This document shows, piece by piece, positions 12,062 through 24,207 of a DNA stretch of 64,000 nt (position 1 is its first letter; every line of letters starts with the position of its first letter). The position numbers and the translations under genes are program-made. The DNA is from Pegoplata infirma. Its lineage: Eukaryota > Arthropoda > Insecta > Diptera > Anthomyiidae. The notes beneath the pieces were generated by a model. That model was given only the letters and a program-made list of their open reading frames with translations. It made no database searches and had not been told where the DNA came from. The stretch is taken from assembly GCA_963921195.1 (NCBI GenBank), contig OY992536.1, positions 241,526,023-241,590,022 of the forward strand, in the 5' to 3' direction.

Positions 12062-12115
12062 AAACAAGTAAGAAAGCTATATTCGGCTGTGCCGAATCTT
12101 TAAATACCCTCCACC
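12062..12115 (-). mobile_element. B-like 3' terminus (hairpin end)
   Basis: ACAAGTAAGAAAGCTATATT then the hairpin ATTCGGC-TGT-GCCGAAT and TACCCTCCACC. Matches the B/A 3' end in reverse; the rest of the element is missing. Confidence 0.65.
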
Positions 12116-12139
12116 AATGTAATGATTTAAAAAACAAAA

Positions 12140-14095
12140 AAGTTTGTTTTATTTATACCTCAGGAAATAAAAGTACCAAAAAGTGTACTTTCGGTACTTT
12201 TAATGAAAGGTACTTTTTATAAAAGGTACTTTTAATGAAAGGTACTTTTTATAAAAGGTACTTTTTATAAATGGTACTTTTTATAAAAGGTACTTTTTAT
12301 AAAAGGTACTTTTTATAAAAGGTACTTTTTATAAAAGGTACTTTTTATAAAAGGTACTTTTTATAAAAGGTACTTTTTATAAAAGGTACTTTTTATAAAA
12401 GGTACTTTTTATAAAAGGTACTTTTTATAAAAGGTACTTTTTATAAAAGGTACTTTTTATAAAAGGTACTTTTTATAAAAGGTACTTTTTATAAAAGGTA
12501 CTTTTTATAAAAGGTACTTTTTATAAAAGGTACTTTTTATAAAAGGTACTTTTTATAAAAGGTACTTTTTATAAAAGGTACTTTTTATAAAAGGTACTTT
12601 TTATAAAAGGTACTTTTTATAAAAGGTACTTTTTATAAAAGGTACTTTTTATAAAAGGTACTTTTTATAAAAGGTACTTTTTATAAAAGGTACTTTTTAT
12701 AAAAGGTACTTTTTATAAAAGGTACTTTTTATTAAAGGTACTTTTTCTAAAAGGTACTTTTTCTAAAAGGTACTTTTTCTAAAAGGTACTTTTTCTAAAA
12801 GGTACTTTTTCTAAAAGGTACTTTTTCTAAAAGGTACTTTTTATAAAAGGTACTTTTTATAAAAGGTACTTTTTATAAAAGGTACTTTTTATAAAAGGTA
12901 CTTTTTATAAAAGGTACTTTTTATAAAAGGTACTTTTTATAAAAGGTACTTTTTATAAAAGGTACTTTTTATAAAAACTACTTTTTATAAAAGGTACTTT
13001 TTATAAAAAGTTCTTTTTATAAAAGGTACTTTTGATAAAAGGTACTTTTATAAAAGGTACTTTTTATAAAAGGTACTTTTTATAAAAGGTACTTTTTATA
13101 AAAGGTACTTTTTCTTAAAGGTACTTTTTATAAAAGGTACTTTTTATAAAAGGTACTTTTTATAAAAGGTACTTTTTATAAAAGGTACTTTTTATAAAAG
13201 GTACTTTTTATAAAAGGTACTTTTTATAAAAGGTACTTTTTATAAAAGGTACTTTTTATAAAAGGTACTTTTTATAAAAGGTACTTTTTATAAAAGGTAC
13301 TTTTTGAAAACGGTACAGAAAAATGGTACCAAAAGTACTTTTTACCCATTTTACCCCCGTAGAATCAGCATTGGCAAAACCCGAGCCTTAGTGAATCCTT
13401 TTTCCGGAAGGTGAACCGACACTGCAAATTTGCATTTTCTAGTACCATTATTTAAGGAAATATAAAATGTAACAAAAGTACATATTTTTACCCTTTTTAC
13501 CCTATTAGAAACATCATTGGCAAAAACCCAGCCTTAGGGGATCTATATTCCGGGAGGTGAACATACAGTCAAAACTTCAATTCTATGTGACATTTTTTTA
13601 AGGAAATATAATAGGTACCAAAAGAACAGATTTGTTTCCTTTTTACCCCCTTAGAATCAACACTGGCAAAAATCAAGCCTTAATGGATCTATATTCCGGG
13701 AGGTGAATATACAGTCCAAATTTCAAATCTCTATGATCATTATATCAGGAAATTTAAAAAGTACCAAAAGTACAGTTTCTTACCCTTTTTACCCCCCTTA
13801 GAATCAACATTGGCAAAACTTCAGCCATAGTGGATCTATTTTGCGGGAGGGTAACATACAGTCCAAATTTCAAGTCTCTATGATCATTATATCAGGAGAT
13901 TTAAAAAGTACCAAAAGTACAGTTTTTTACCCTTTTTACCCCCTTAGAATCAACATTGGCAAAAATCAAGCCTTAGTGGATCTTTATTCCGGGAGGTTAA
14001 CCTACAGTCCAAATTTCAAGTCTCTAACTTCAGCGGTTTGGGCTGGGCGATGATGAATATGTATGTCAGTCAGTTACATTACTCTTTTATATATT
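12140..14095 (+). mobile_element. G-family repeat element, copy 2
   Basis: Same order as copy 1: a 16-bp minisatellite (12190-13310), about five ~146-bp units (13320-14050), then the terminal GGTTTGGGCTGGGCGATGAT, GTCAGTCAGT and CATTACTCTTTTATATAT. Its 5' end abuts the B-like terminus at 12062. Confidence 0.65.
12190..13310. repeat. 16-bp minisatellite (GGTACTTTTTATAAAA)n, second array
   Basis: About 68 tandem copies of the same unit as 545-1845. A block of six consecutive variant units (TTTTTCTAAAA) at 12745-12840 shows local spreading of one mutation, as expected from unequal exchange or slippage. Confidence 0.95.
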
Positions 14096-14505
14096 TAAAT
14101 TTTCCGGATTTGGACGATTTTTGCCATAAAGTTTATTTCTGTCTTTTATTATTTAACAAAATTTATTTTTTTAAATGAAAATATTTTTTTTTTAAGAAAT
14201 CTGAACAAAATTGAATTTTGGCGATATTTTACATCCGATTTGGCGACAAAGCCAAAAAAAGTCTGGCAACCCCGTTAATATGACGAAGCAAAAAATGGAC
14301 ACACACGCACACATGCTATGTATTAATTTTTTTATTATTACTTAACGAACTTTTTTTTTATTAAATTTAGATTTTGTTTTACATATTTTATAGTTTTTTT
14401 GTAAAGATTTTTTTCTTTTTCTCCGTTTTTTTTTTTTCATTTCCGTATTCTTTCTTATGTACATATCTACACAAAATATGAGTTAATTTAGGGTTATGTT
14501 GAAAA
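14096..14505. other. AT-rich spacer, no feature seen
   Basis: A/T runs only; no ORF of note and no inverted repeat that I can see. Confidence 0.5.
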
Positions 14506-14509
14506 CCAA

Positions 14510-14843
14510 TAAGACTTTTTCCACAAAGTCACTCATAACTTTTAAACCGATTTCAAAAAAAAATACACGAGTTTCTTCCTAGGAAAATTCCGCAACTTTT
14601 GGTACCCCAAGCGTTTAAATCCGTTCCGGATTATTGCCAAAAACGTGATTTCAACAGACAGACAGACAGACAGACGGACGGACAGACAGACAGACAGACA
14701 GACGGACATCGTTAGATCGACTTAAAATCGATCAAGGATCATGAATATATATACTTTATGGGGTCCTAAACCAATATTTCAATGTGTTACATACGGAATG
14801 ACAAACTTATATATACCCTCTATCACCAGAGTGGAGGGTATAA
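14510..14843 (-). mobile_element. A-family element, 5' half only
   Basis: Reads in reverse from the A interior to the 5' hairpin (TATACCCTCTATCACCAGAG then GTGGAGGGTATA). A (GTCT)n/(GTCC)n core is at 14657-14706. The 3' end with ACAAGTAG is missing. Confidence 0.7.
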
Positions 14844-15167
14844 AAATGTCCATTATGGAACTCATAGTATGCACTGCAGTGGGCGACAATACATAGAAAA
14901 CTTTTCTATTGTAGATGCAATTTGGTAAAGAAAAAGTAAAAAATACTGAACCTTATTATTATTATCAATAGATTATTAATTAAAAAACTGCTACATAAGA
15001 AATTTTCCAGCTCTAATTTAGGCATGATAGCATCCAGATTGAGCAAATATAAAATTAGATACGAGGTGCGCTCTAGAAAATGCAATTAGTTATAGACATT
15101 TTTTGGAAAATTTTTAAAAATATTTTTATGTCGATTTTTTCCAAGTCAAAACTAGTGCTTACGGTCA

Positions 15168-15645
15168 GTACCGTAGAACCGGGAATACCGGTATTCCCGG
15201 TTCTCGGTATTACCGGGAAATGGTACCGGTTTCCCGGGTTTTAAATTATTCCCGGGATTACCGGTATTCCCGGTTCCTGTTCTGACGGTATTACCGGTAT
15301 GCATATTTTGTACAATTAAAAATTTTTCTTCTTCTTTTTACCAAATAAAATACAAAACATGTGAATAACACTTTTCCATTTTTTTTTATGAATTTAAGAA
15401 AAAAATAGTTACATTATTTTTAAATAATCTTACAAACACAACTAAATATTTCTGAAATACTGATTAAATGGTGTAATTAAAATATTTTGTTGTATAGTAT
15501 TTTTTTGTCTTTCGAAAACCTTTACCAGAATCAGAATCGGGAATACCGGTATTCCCGCGAATATATTTAAAACCGGGAAACCGGTACCAGAACGGGGAAT
15601 ACCGGTATTCCCGGGAATACCGAGAACCGGGAAATGGGGGCACTT
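15168..15645. mobile_element. Foldback element rich in CCGGKATTCCCGG palindromes
   Basis: Arms 15168-15298 and 15530-15645 are inverted copies, both made of short self-complementary blocks (GGGAATACCGGTATTCCC, AAACCGGTACC). GC content is strikingly higher than the surroundings, and the middle (15300-15530) is plain AT-rich. The short minus-strand ORFs across the right arm are incidental. Palindromic subterminal blocks resemble those of hAT elements, but no target duplication could be fixed. Confidence 0.6.
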
Positions 15646-16305
15646 GTTCAAACAATAAACATTTTAAAAATAATCCAATAGCTTTTATCAGGGTTAAAAA
15701 AACTGGCTGGATTTTCAGCAAAAACACATAATTTGTTCTGTTTCGTCATCATAAAAATTATCAAAACAAAACAGCAGTCAATAACTGAACTGTTAAAAAT
15801 TGACAATTTTCATAAGTAGCAGTACAGTTAAAGTTTTTTTTTTTTTAAATTAGCAAACTTGCCAGCACACAGTTCAGCTTCAGTTTAAAAAAAACAAAAA
15901 CAGCACACACGACTGAATTGTCTGGTTACTGTGCTGCACAAGTTCTGTTTGTGTACTGGACTGGCAGTAGAGAAAATCAAAATTGAATTTGACTCGTTAG
16001 CATGAAATTTGTTTTCTTAGAGCTGATGGAAATTAAATGAACAGTACATATACATAAGTAGATATTTCGTTGTACAAGAAATGGCAAGTTTTATTATATT
16101 ATTAAGAAGAATGTTTTAAAAACAAAGATAATGCTTTAACAAAAATGTTAAGAAATTTTTCTAATTTTTTGAAAATTTTCTAAATTTAACTAAAAATTAT
16201 TTAAAAAAAAAAAGTTTTTAAATATTCTAAGTTCTAAGTAAGACTCACAAAATTTTATTTTTAAGGTTTAAAGTTTCATTAAAAATGCGTAAAAAAATTT
16301 AAGTT
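15646..16305. other. AT-rich spacer with CTG/CAG-containing stretch
   Basis: 15730-15970 is enriched in ACAGTACAG/CTGTGCTG-like words, as is 18690-18960. This may be old shared repeat sequence. No gene. Confidence 0.4.
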
Positions 16306-17455
16306 CCCGGCTAAAAATGAATTGTATATGAGCATATATGAAAACATCTGACCATACATCATTAATTCGGAAACATATATGATCATATATCAACATATAT
16401 TAAAATTGGCGCTTACCCGAGTAAAAAAAAGTTATATGACGCAATATTTAATTATATATGAACAGATATGGTTTTATGTAAATCCATATTAATTTTGATC
16501 CGGAAATTGGCGGATCGAATATTATACGATTATATCAAATTCTATTATTTTTGATAAAATAATATCAAATTTGATTAAGTTTGATCCCAAAAATGGGTCT
16601 ATCTAATTGTATTAAATCATATCTTATCTGTTAAAATTAGATATATTTTTATATAATTAGATGAAATCTGGTAAAATTTTTGGAATTTCAAACGTGAAAT
16701 TAGAAATTATTTTATTAAATTGGATAGAATATCAATTAGAAGAGTTTTTATTGCATTCTTCGGAACTTTTTCGGGACTTAGCAAATTATTAAAAATTTGT
16801 CAATTTTTTTTTTCTAAAATCATTTTTAAGGCACTTAAAAATTCCAAAAATTTGTGTGTCTTAGAAAATTTAAAAACATTTTTTTTGGAACTTAGAAATT
16901 TTTCAAAAAAATAAAATTTCTCCTAAAAACATTTTCAATGATTGTTTTACCCAAAAAAAAATTTTGTGTCCGGGACTTTGGAAAATTTTAATAAAATTTT
17001 TTAGGACTTGAAAATTTTTTAATCTTTTTTTTTTAATTTTCCGGGACTTAGAAAATTTGGAAAATTTTTTTCAGGATATAATTATAAATAAAATCATATA
17101 TCTTTTTATCTGCCATATCTAAAAATCCCCCACCTTATATGTCATATCTAATTTCATATAGATCGGTATGTAAATAAATATGAATATGTATGTTATCATA
17201 TTAAAAAATAAGGAAAAATACAATGCTATATATAAACTTATATGTCCATATCAAAGTTCATGCATAACCATATATAAATATAAATAATTATATAATAGCA
17301 TATATGATTATATCAGATCTTTTTTACTCGGGTATTCAATATATGACCATATATGGAAGAACATATGATAATATGCGATCATATATTGGTCCATCCTTAA
17401 CATAAATTGTCATATATGATAGTACATGCGTTTGAACACTTTATTTTTAGCCGGG
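16306..17455. mobile_element. CCCGGCTAAAAAT-ended element
   Basis: Begins CCCGGCTAAAAATGA and ends with the inverted ATTTTTAGCCGGG, flanked by TT on both sides. Its own sequence is only ~230 bp, full of CATATATGA words; the rest is a second element inserted at 16416-17332. Confidence 0.6.
16416..17332. mobile_element. CCCGAGTAAAAAA-ended element nested in the previous one
   Basis: 917 bp, ends CCCGAGTAAAAAA / TTTTTTACTCGGG, flanked by the dinucleotide TA at 16414-16415 and 17333-17334. No coding: the 16720-16914 ORF has no recognisable motif. Confidence 0.6.
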
Positions 17456-18024
17456 TTCCGAAATTTTTTGGAAAATATTTAAAGTAAACAAATTTTAAAA
17501 AAAATTTTAAGTGTCAACATTTTTATTTGAACATTTTTTTAAGACACAATTTTTTTTTTTTTTTTAAGAAATTTTTTTGAGAATTTGGTTTGAAGTTAAA
17601 TGTTTCATTAACAGGTCTTTAAAAAAAATCCAAGTTCCAAAATTTTTTTTAAAAAAAAGTGGCTGACACAATTGTTTTTAACTTTTTGAAGTAACAAATT
17701 TTATTAAAAATGTTAAAAAATGAAAAATTTTTTAAAACACATTTTTTTTAGGTTTTGAAGAAATTTTAAAATTTTTTTTAAGTATCAGCCACAAAAGTTT
17801 TTTTACATTTAAAATTTTTTTTTTTACATTTTGGAGTACAAATTTTATTAAAAATGTTATCTTAATTTAAAAAAAAAAAAAAAAGTTTTAGACTCAAACT
17901 TTTTTCTATGGTTGAAGCTTAGTACTTCGTTTTTCAGGGCGAAAATTTCAACTTTATGGTTGAAGCCTAGAACTCCATTTTTCACGGCGAAAATTTCACT
18001 TAAATTAATATATATTAATATACA
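17456..18024. other. A/T homopolymer-rich spacer
   Basis: Nothing coding. The near-duplicate phrases GAAGCTTAGTACTTCGTTTT and GAAGCCTAGAACTCCATTTT (17915-17990) are the only structure seen. Confidence 0.5.
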
Positions 18025-18304
18025 ACATATCGCTCATTTACTTGTATAGTGTCATAACTCAAAATGTTTCATTTTGCAGAAAACGCATTTAAAGTTTACA
18101 ATTGAAACTGGTTGTTCATTGAAAATGGCCGGTACATAGAAAATGTAATAATTACGTATTTTCTTCTCAAACGATGAGTTTTAAAGATATAAATACGAAT
18201 TTTTGACACAATATAAAGCATGAAATAACGAAAAATGCTGCATTATTAACTCACAAATCACATTTTTTGAGTTATGACACTATACAAGTAAATGAGCGAT
18301 ATGT
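18025..18304. mobile_element. Palindromic MITE with 40-bp inverted ends
   Basis: ACATATCGCTCATTTACTTG, TATAGTGTCATAACTCAAAA at 18025-18067 is inverted at 18262-18304, nearly perfect. 280 bp, no coding. Confidence 0.7.
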
Positions 18305-19054
18305 ACATATTCGGGTGCCCAGACATTTTTTTAGGTCTTTCACCATTACTTTTACCACCCCCCCCCTCAACATTTTTTCTGTACATACCAACTACTTATC
18401 TTCACTTCCAAAGGAGGTTTTCATTCAATACTTCATGGCATTATATGAAATTTCTTAAAGAATGGGATATATCTCATGGAATGGGTAATATCTTATGGAA
18501 AGGACGATACATATTTTTATTCCTTTTTGATGAATTGTTTATACCCTTCACTCTATTTTTTTTTCACCTTGTAAAGCTAATACAAAATTTGTAGGCAATT
18601 TCATTCATTTCGTTTGCTTTTGGGTATTTTTGCGTATACAAAAACACACGCAAAAATCAAAAAACAATTCAATATTTTTCGATATATTTCTGTATTGTAA
18701 CCTGCATTGCAAGAATTTATATTTCTTTGCTTGTCAGCAGCTCACCACTTTTTGGGTTGTAACTTGCAGTGGATTTCTGAAAACAACGTTTGTGCTGTTT
18801 GTGTGCTGCCTAAATTTTTTACTGTTGCTGGTTTGTCAGTATTTGTTTTTTTTTTTTTAAATCAACCAGCATCACCACAACACAAAACTTTCAGCAGTAA
18901 AAAAGTGACTGGACTGTTTTGTTAGAAATGAAAACTGGACTGGTGGTTTGCAGTATTTTTTTTTAAATTATTAACAACTTGACTGATAGTGAAAATTAAT
19001 ACTACGTAATGATTTTCAGTTTTTTAATCACTGGCTTTTATTCAGTGTTAGGGT
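18305..19054. other. Non-coding spacer
   Basis: Overlapping ORFs at 18267-18594 and 18630-18925 exist, but none shows a protein motif, and the overlap between frames argues for chance. Confidence 0.4.
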
Positions 19055-19219
19055 CGAACCAGAATCAAATGCGTAGCGCAAGACGTAAAAAAAACAAAAA
19101 CAAACACATCAAATTTGAAATTTTTACGTCCGTTTGATTTAGTTAACTCACATTTAAATATTAGAAACGAAAAATTATTGGTCGTTACGCCTTACGCGAC
19201 GTAATTTGATTCAGGTTCG
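19055..19219. mobile_element. Short MITE, CGAACCAGAATCAAAT ends
   Basis: CGAACCAGAATCAAATGCG at the left is inverted as ATTTGATTCAGGTTCG at the right; the subterminal GTAGCGCAAGACGTAA / TTACGCCTTACGCGAC pair also matches. 165 bp. Confidence 0.6.
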
Positions 19220-19225
19220 CTTAAG

Positions 19226-19507
19226 CGAATTTTTCCAACAACCTAAACGATCAATGAAATTTTTTTAGTGCAGTTAAAGAAATTAAAATTTTTTGAACTC
19301 CAATTCTTTTGACCACCAATTTTTTGTAAACAAAGAAAAATTTAAATTATTTTAATATCTCAGTACTACTTAAACACTTAGGCTTACTGAAATTAATAAA
19401 CAATATCATCTATTTTTTGTTTACAAAAAAATTGAGGGAAAAAAATGCTTTTATACTACTGTACTTAAAAAATTTCATTGTTCGTTTTGGGTTGTTGGAA
19501 AAATTCG
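19226..19507. mobile_element. Short MITE, CGAATTTTTCCAACAACC ends
   Basis: About 45-bp inverted ends: CGAATTTTTCCAACAACCTA, then AACGATCAATGAAATTTTTT, mirrored at 19465-19507. A second inner pair (TTTTTTGTAAACAAAGAA / TTTTTTGTTTACAAAAAA) extends the arms. Confidence 0.65.
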
Positions 19508-20393
19508 TTGATTACTGAATAATGGTTGAACTTGGAAAAAAATAGATTTAGAAATATTTAAAAAAAAAATTTAAAGAAATGTCTATAAATAATTTCATTT
19601 TCCAGTGCGACTCTCGTATCTCATTTAATATTTCTTTAATCTAGACACCATCAAGCTTAAATTGAAGCTTTTAGTTTTTTTTTTTGACATACCTTACACC
19701 ATACACCTAAGATCAAAAGAAAGAAAACATAGTTTTACATACCGATATGATGCCAGAACAGACCAAAGCTTGGAAAATTTAAAATTCTCTAAATTAAAAT
19801 TCCGATGTGATCATTCAAAACGCCCACACACGTATATCTTTTTCTGGTCTCCTCTACAAGAATAAATCTTCGGAACCACGGTAGCGAGGCAGGAAGGGGT
19901 ACCCATTACCAAGTTTTTGGTGGGGTATTACAGAAAAACATATTTTTTTCAGATTTTTGGAAAATTTTTTGGAGAATTGGATGGACTTTTATATGAAAAA
20001 ATCTTATTTTTTTCTTCTATTTTATGATTTTGAAGATATTGCTAATAGTGTAGACGTTAATTTTCAGGGAACAAAGATCATACAAATAATTTAATTTTGC
20101 GAAGTGGAACATAATTATGAGGTCAACAATTTTAAAAAGCGTCAATTCGTGTTCGATTGCTGAATTATCTCGAAATATGTACTAACATTTAGGTTTGGTG
20201 CCATTTTGAAATAAAAAAATATTTTTTTCGACCCACCTTACTGTGAATAAGTGATAGCGAAAATAGTGTCACCTGTATGGTACCGTTTGTATCAGCTTAC
20301 AATAAAGTACAAACAAATTTTGGGTGTAAAATTTGTATTTTACTCAAAAAAAAAAAAAAAAATTTTAGTCAAACAGTAAAATTCAAATATTAG
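19508..20393. other. AT-rich spacer
   Basis: No gene. 19735-19880 shares words with 10610-10760. The 19662-19865 ORF spans this shared segment and has no recognisable domain. Confidence 0.45.
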
Positions 20394-20527
20394 AGGTATT
20401 CAGAGTCTTGTTGCCAGCCCTGGCAATGTAGCAAAAGAGTACTTCTTTCAAAAAACACATGTATTTTGAAAGCTAATTTTCAAAAGTGCTATTTTACCAC
20501 CAGTGCTGGCAAGTAAGACTCTGAATT
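20394..20527. mobile_element. 134-bp palindromic MITE
   Basis: ATTCAGAGTCTTGTTGCCAG at the left is inverted as CTGGCAAGTAAGACTCTGAA at the right; inner AAAAGAGTACTT / AAGTGCTATTTT match partly. Confidence 0.55.
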
Positions 20528-20672
20528 CCACTATTGTTATACCCTCCAACTACAGTATGGGGGTATACTCACTTTGTCATTCCATGTGTAACGCAACGAA
20601 ATATCGGTCTAGGACCCCATAAAGTATATATACATATTATTGATCAGTGATCGATTCTAAGACATTCTAGCG

Positions 20673-22755
20673 ATGTCCGTCTGTCCGTCCGTCCGTCCGT
20701 CTGTCCGTCTGTCCGTCTGTCCGTCTGTCCGTCTGTCCGTCTGTCCGTCTGTCCGTCTGTCCGTCTGTCCGTCTGTCCGTCTGTCCGTCTGTCCGTCTGT
20801 CCGTCTGTCCGTCTGTCCGTCTGTCCGTCTGTCCGTCTGTCCGTCTGTCCGTCTGTCCGTCTGTCCGTCTGTCCGTCTGTCCGTCTGTCCGTCTGTCCGT
20901 CTGTCCGTCTGTCCGTCTGTCCGTCTGTCCGTCTGTCCGTCTGTCCGTCTGTCCGTCTGTCCGTCTGTCCGTCTGTCCGTCTGTCCGTCTGTCCGTCTGT
21001 CCGTCTGTCCGTCTGTCCGTCTGTCCGTCTGTCCGTCTGTCCGTCTGTCCGTCTGTCCGTCTGTCCGTCTGTCCGTCTGTCCGTCTGTCCGTCTGTCCGT
21101 CTGTCCGTCTGTCCGTCTGTCCGTCTGTCCGTCTGTCCGTCTGTCCGTCTGTCCGTCTGTCCGTCTGTCCGTCTGTCCGTCTGTCCGTCTGTCCGTCTGT
21201 CCGTCTGTCCGTCTGTCCGTCTGTCCGTCTGTCCGTCTGTCCGTCTGTCCGTCTGTCCGTCTGTCCGTCTGTCCGTCTGTCCGTCTGTCCGTCTGTCCGT
21301 CTGTCCGTCTGTCCGTCTGTCCGTCTGTCCGTCTGTCCGTCTGTCCGTCTGTCCGTCTGTCCGTCTGTCCGTCTGTCCGTCTGTCCGTCTGTCCGTCTGT
21401 CCGTCTGTCCGTCTGTCCGTCTGTCCGTCTGTCCGTCTGTCCGTCTGTCCGTCTGTCCGTCTGTCCGTCTGTCCGTCTGTCCGTCTGTCCGTCTGTCCGT
21501 CTGTCCGTCTGTCCGTCTGTCCGTCTGTCCGTCTGTCCGTCTGTCCGTCTGTCCGTCTGTCCGTCTGTCCGTCTGTCCGTCTGTCCGTCTGTCCGTCTGT
21601 CCGTCTGTCCGTCTGTCCGTCTGTCCGTCTGTCCGTCTGTCCGTCTGTCCGTCTGTCCGTCTGTCCGTCTGTCCGTCTGTCCGTCTGTCCGTCTGTCCGT
21701 CTGTCCGTCTGTCCGTCTGTCCGTCTGTCCGTCTGTCCGTCTGTCCGTCTGTCCGTCTGTCCGTCTGTCCGTCTGTCCGTCTGTCCGTCTGTCCGTCTGT
21801 CCGTCTGTCCGTCTGTCCGTCTGTCCGTCTGTCCGTCTGTCCGTCTGTCCGTCTGTCCGTCTGTCCGTCTGTCCGTCTGTCCGTCTGTCCGTCTGTCCGT
21901 CTGTCCGTCTGTCCGTCTGTCCGTCTGTCCGTCTGTCCGTCTGTCCGTCTGTCCGTCTGTCCGTCTGTCCGTCTGTCCGTCTGTCCGTCTGTCCGTCTGT
22001 CCGTCTGTCCGTCTGTCCGTCTGTCCGTCTGTCCGTCTGTCCGTCTGTCCGTCTGTCCGTCTGTCCGTCTGTCCGTCTGTCCGTCTGTCCGTCTGTCCGT
22101 CTGTCCGTCTGTCCGTCTGTCCGTCTGTCCGTCTGTCCGTCTGTCCGTCTGTCCGTCTGTCCGTCTGTCCGTCTGTCCGTCTGTCCGTCTGTCCGTCTGT
22201 CCGTCTGTCCGTCTGTCCGTCTGTCCGTCTGTCCGTCTGTCCGTCTGTCCGTCTGTCCGTCTGTCCGTCTGTCCGTCTGTCCGTCTGTCCGTCTGTCCGT
22301 CTGTCCGTCTGTCCGTCTGTCCGTCTGTCCGTCTGTCCGTCTGTCCGTCTGTCCGTCTGTCCGTCTGTCCGTCTGTCCGTCTGTCCGTCTGTCCGTCTGT
22401 CCGTCTGTCCGTCTGTCCGTCTGTCCGTCTGTCCGTCTGTCCGTCTGTCCGTCTGTCCGTCTGTCCGTCTGTCCGTCTGTCCGTCTGTCCGTCTGTCCGT
22501 CTGTCCGTCTGTCCGTCTGTCCGTCTGTCCGTCTGTCCGTCTGTCCGTCTGTCCGTCTGTCCGTCTGTCCGTCTGTCCGTCTGTCCGTCTGTCCGTCTGT
22601 CCGTCTGTCCGTCTGTCCGTCTGTCCGTCTGTCCGTCTGTCCGTCTGTCCGTCTGTCCGTCTGTCCGTCTGTCCGTCTGTCCGTCTGTCCGTCTGTCCGT
22701 CTGTCCGTCTGTTCGTCTGTCCGTCGGTCCGTCTGTCCGTCCGTCCGTCCGTCTG
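20673..22755. repeat. ~2.08-kb (GTCTGTCC)n array
   Basis: From about 20697 to 22711 the 8-bp unit CCGTCTGT repeats ~250 times without a visible change; impure ends (TTCG, TCGG, runs of CCGT) occur at 22712-22755. It lacks stops in several frames on both strands, creating false ORFs of 700 or more codons (PSVRLSVC or TDGQTDRR). Confidence 0.97.
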
Positions 22756-23213
22756 TGGAAGACACGATACAGTCCAAAATAAAAGTGATAGACTCCTGAA
22801 ATTTGGCACATATATGTCTTATGTTCATAGGCTGGTTAAGTTCGGAGATGGGAAAAATCGGACCAGGGGGGAAAAAGTTCCCCCTTGAAGAACTAAACCA
22901 ACCTCTAAAAAATAACATATTTTACATGATTTTTTGTGTTTTTGTTTAACAAATCCAACATTTTTATGCTACAAGAAGTTCAAGGTCCAGAATTTGGACC
23001 CACAGAATTAGAAAATATCGTTTCTTCGGTCCGCCCCCCTTTTATGGCCGTGGAATATTTTTTTTTTAAATAATAATAAACTTGTATTTCTTTAGTGCAA
23101 AAAGCATAAGAATGAATTTTTTAACACATATTCGAGAGAAAATTTGCCCCCCCTAATTACCACTACCGACCCCCCCTCCCACAAAAAAAAGAAAACGCCC
23201 CTGCAATTTTTTT

Positions 23214-24207
23214 TATACCCTCCACTCTAGTGATAGAGGGTATATATAAGTTTGTCATTCCGTTTGTAACACCTCGAAATATTGGTCTAGGACCCCATAA
23301 AGTATATATATTTATGATCCTCGATCGATTTTAAGTCGATCTAGCGATGTCCGTCCGTCCGTCCGTCCGTCTGTCTGTCTGTCTGTCCGTAGAAAACACG
23401 CTAACTTTTGAAAGACTTTACAGAGGCTACTGAAGTTTGGCATATATGTTTGTCATTTACCTGGTCAGGTTGGTATTGCAATCCAGCCAAATCGGTCCAG
23501 TCGTTCAAAAGTTATGAGCAAAAGAGTAAATTTACGCAAGGGTATTTCGCGAATTTACAAGATAAAAAACACGATAACTTTCGAAAGACAATAATGAGAC
23601 TACTGAAGCTTGGCACGTATCTTTGCCGTTCCCCGGGTCTATTTTCTTTTAAATTTCAGCTCAATCGGTCCAGTGGTTCAAAAGTTATAAGCAAAACCTT
23701 GAATTTCAGATTAGTTTCATCTAAAATGCCACGTGTTTTAACAAGTTTTAAAAGCATTGGTGTTAACTAAACAATGCTTTTCAAACTTGTTTAATTTTAA
23801 AGCAATGCTTTTTAAACTTGTTTAGTTTTAAAAGCATTGGTAACTTAAAAATTACACTCGAAAAAAAAATTTTACACTCAAAAAAAATTTTACACTCAAA
23901 AAAATTTTACACTCACAAACACAAACAAAAATTTTTTTTTACAAAAATGACAATATTTTGTGTAAGAAATATTTTTACAGTAAAAAAAAACATAATACTC
24001 GAAAAAAATTTTACACTCAAAAAAAAAAATTAGTAATTTTTCTTTAAAAAAAAAAATGACAAAAAAAGAGTTTTTTACTCAAAATAAAATATTTCTAATC
24101 AAAATTGTTAAGTTTTTCACGTTAAAAAATGTACTACCCTTTAAAAAGATGCATTGTGGAGGGTACTCATAGATTCGGCAAAGTCGAATTTAACTTTTCT
24201 ACTTGTT
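23214..24207 (+). mobile_element. A-family Helentron-like element nested in B
   Basis: Complete: TATACCCTCCACTCTAGTGA hairpin start, short (GTCC)n core (23350-23390), GCTAACTTTTGAAAGACTTT body, ACACTCAAAAAAATTTT stretches, and 3' GTGGAGGGTACTCATAGATT then TTTCTACTTGTT. The target was a T-run: ATTTTTTT lies on both sides (23206-23213 and 24208-24215). The ORF at 23408-23770 lies in the body and also occurs in the sister copy at 40320, but it has no known domain and is not kept open in other copies. Confidence 0.8.

Noticed and set aside
20644..22918. Four giant ORFs of 708-753 codons on both strands
   Set aside because: They are readings of the (GTCTGTCC)n array, which has no stops in these frames; the same array is a short non-coding core in sister elements.
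23408..23770. 120-codon ORF conserved at 40320-40703
   Set aside because: Shared only because both are copies of the same A element; no domain, and the frame is not kept in the other A copies.
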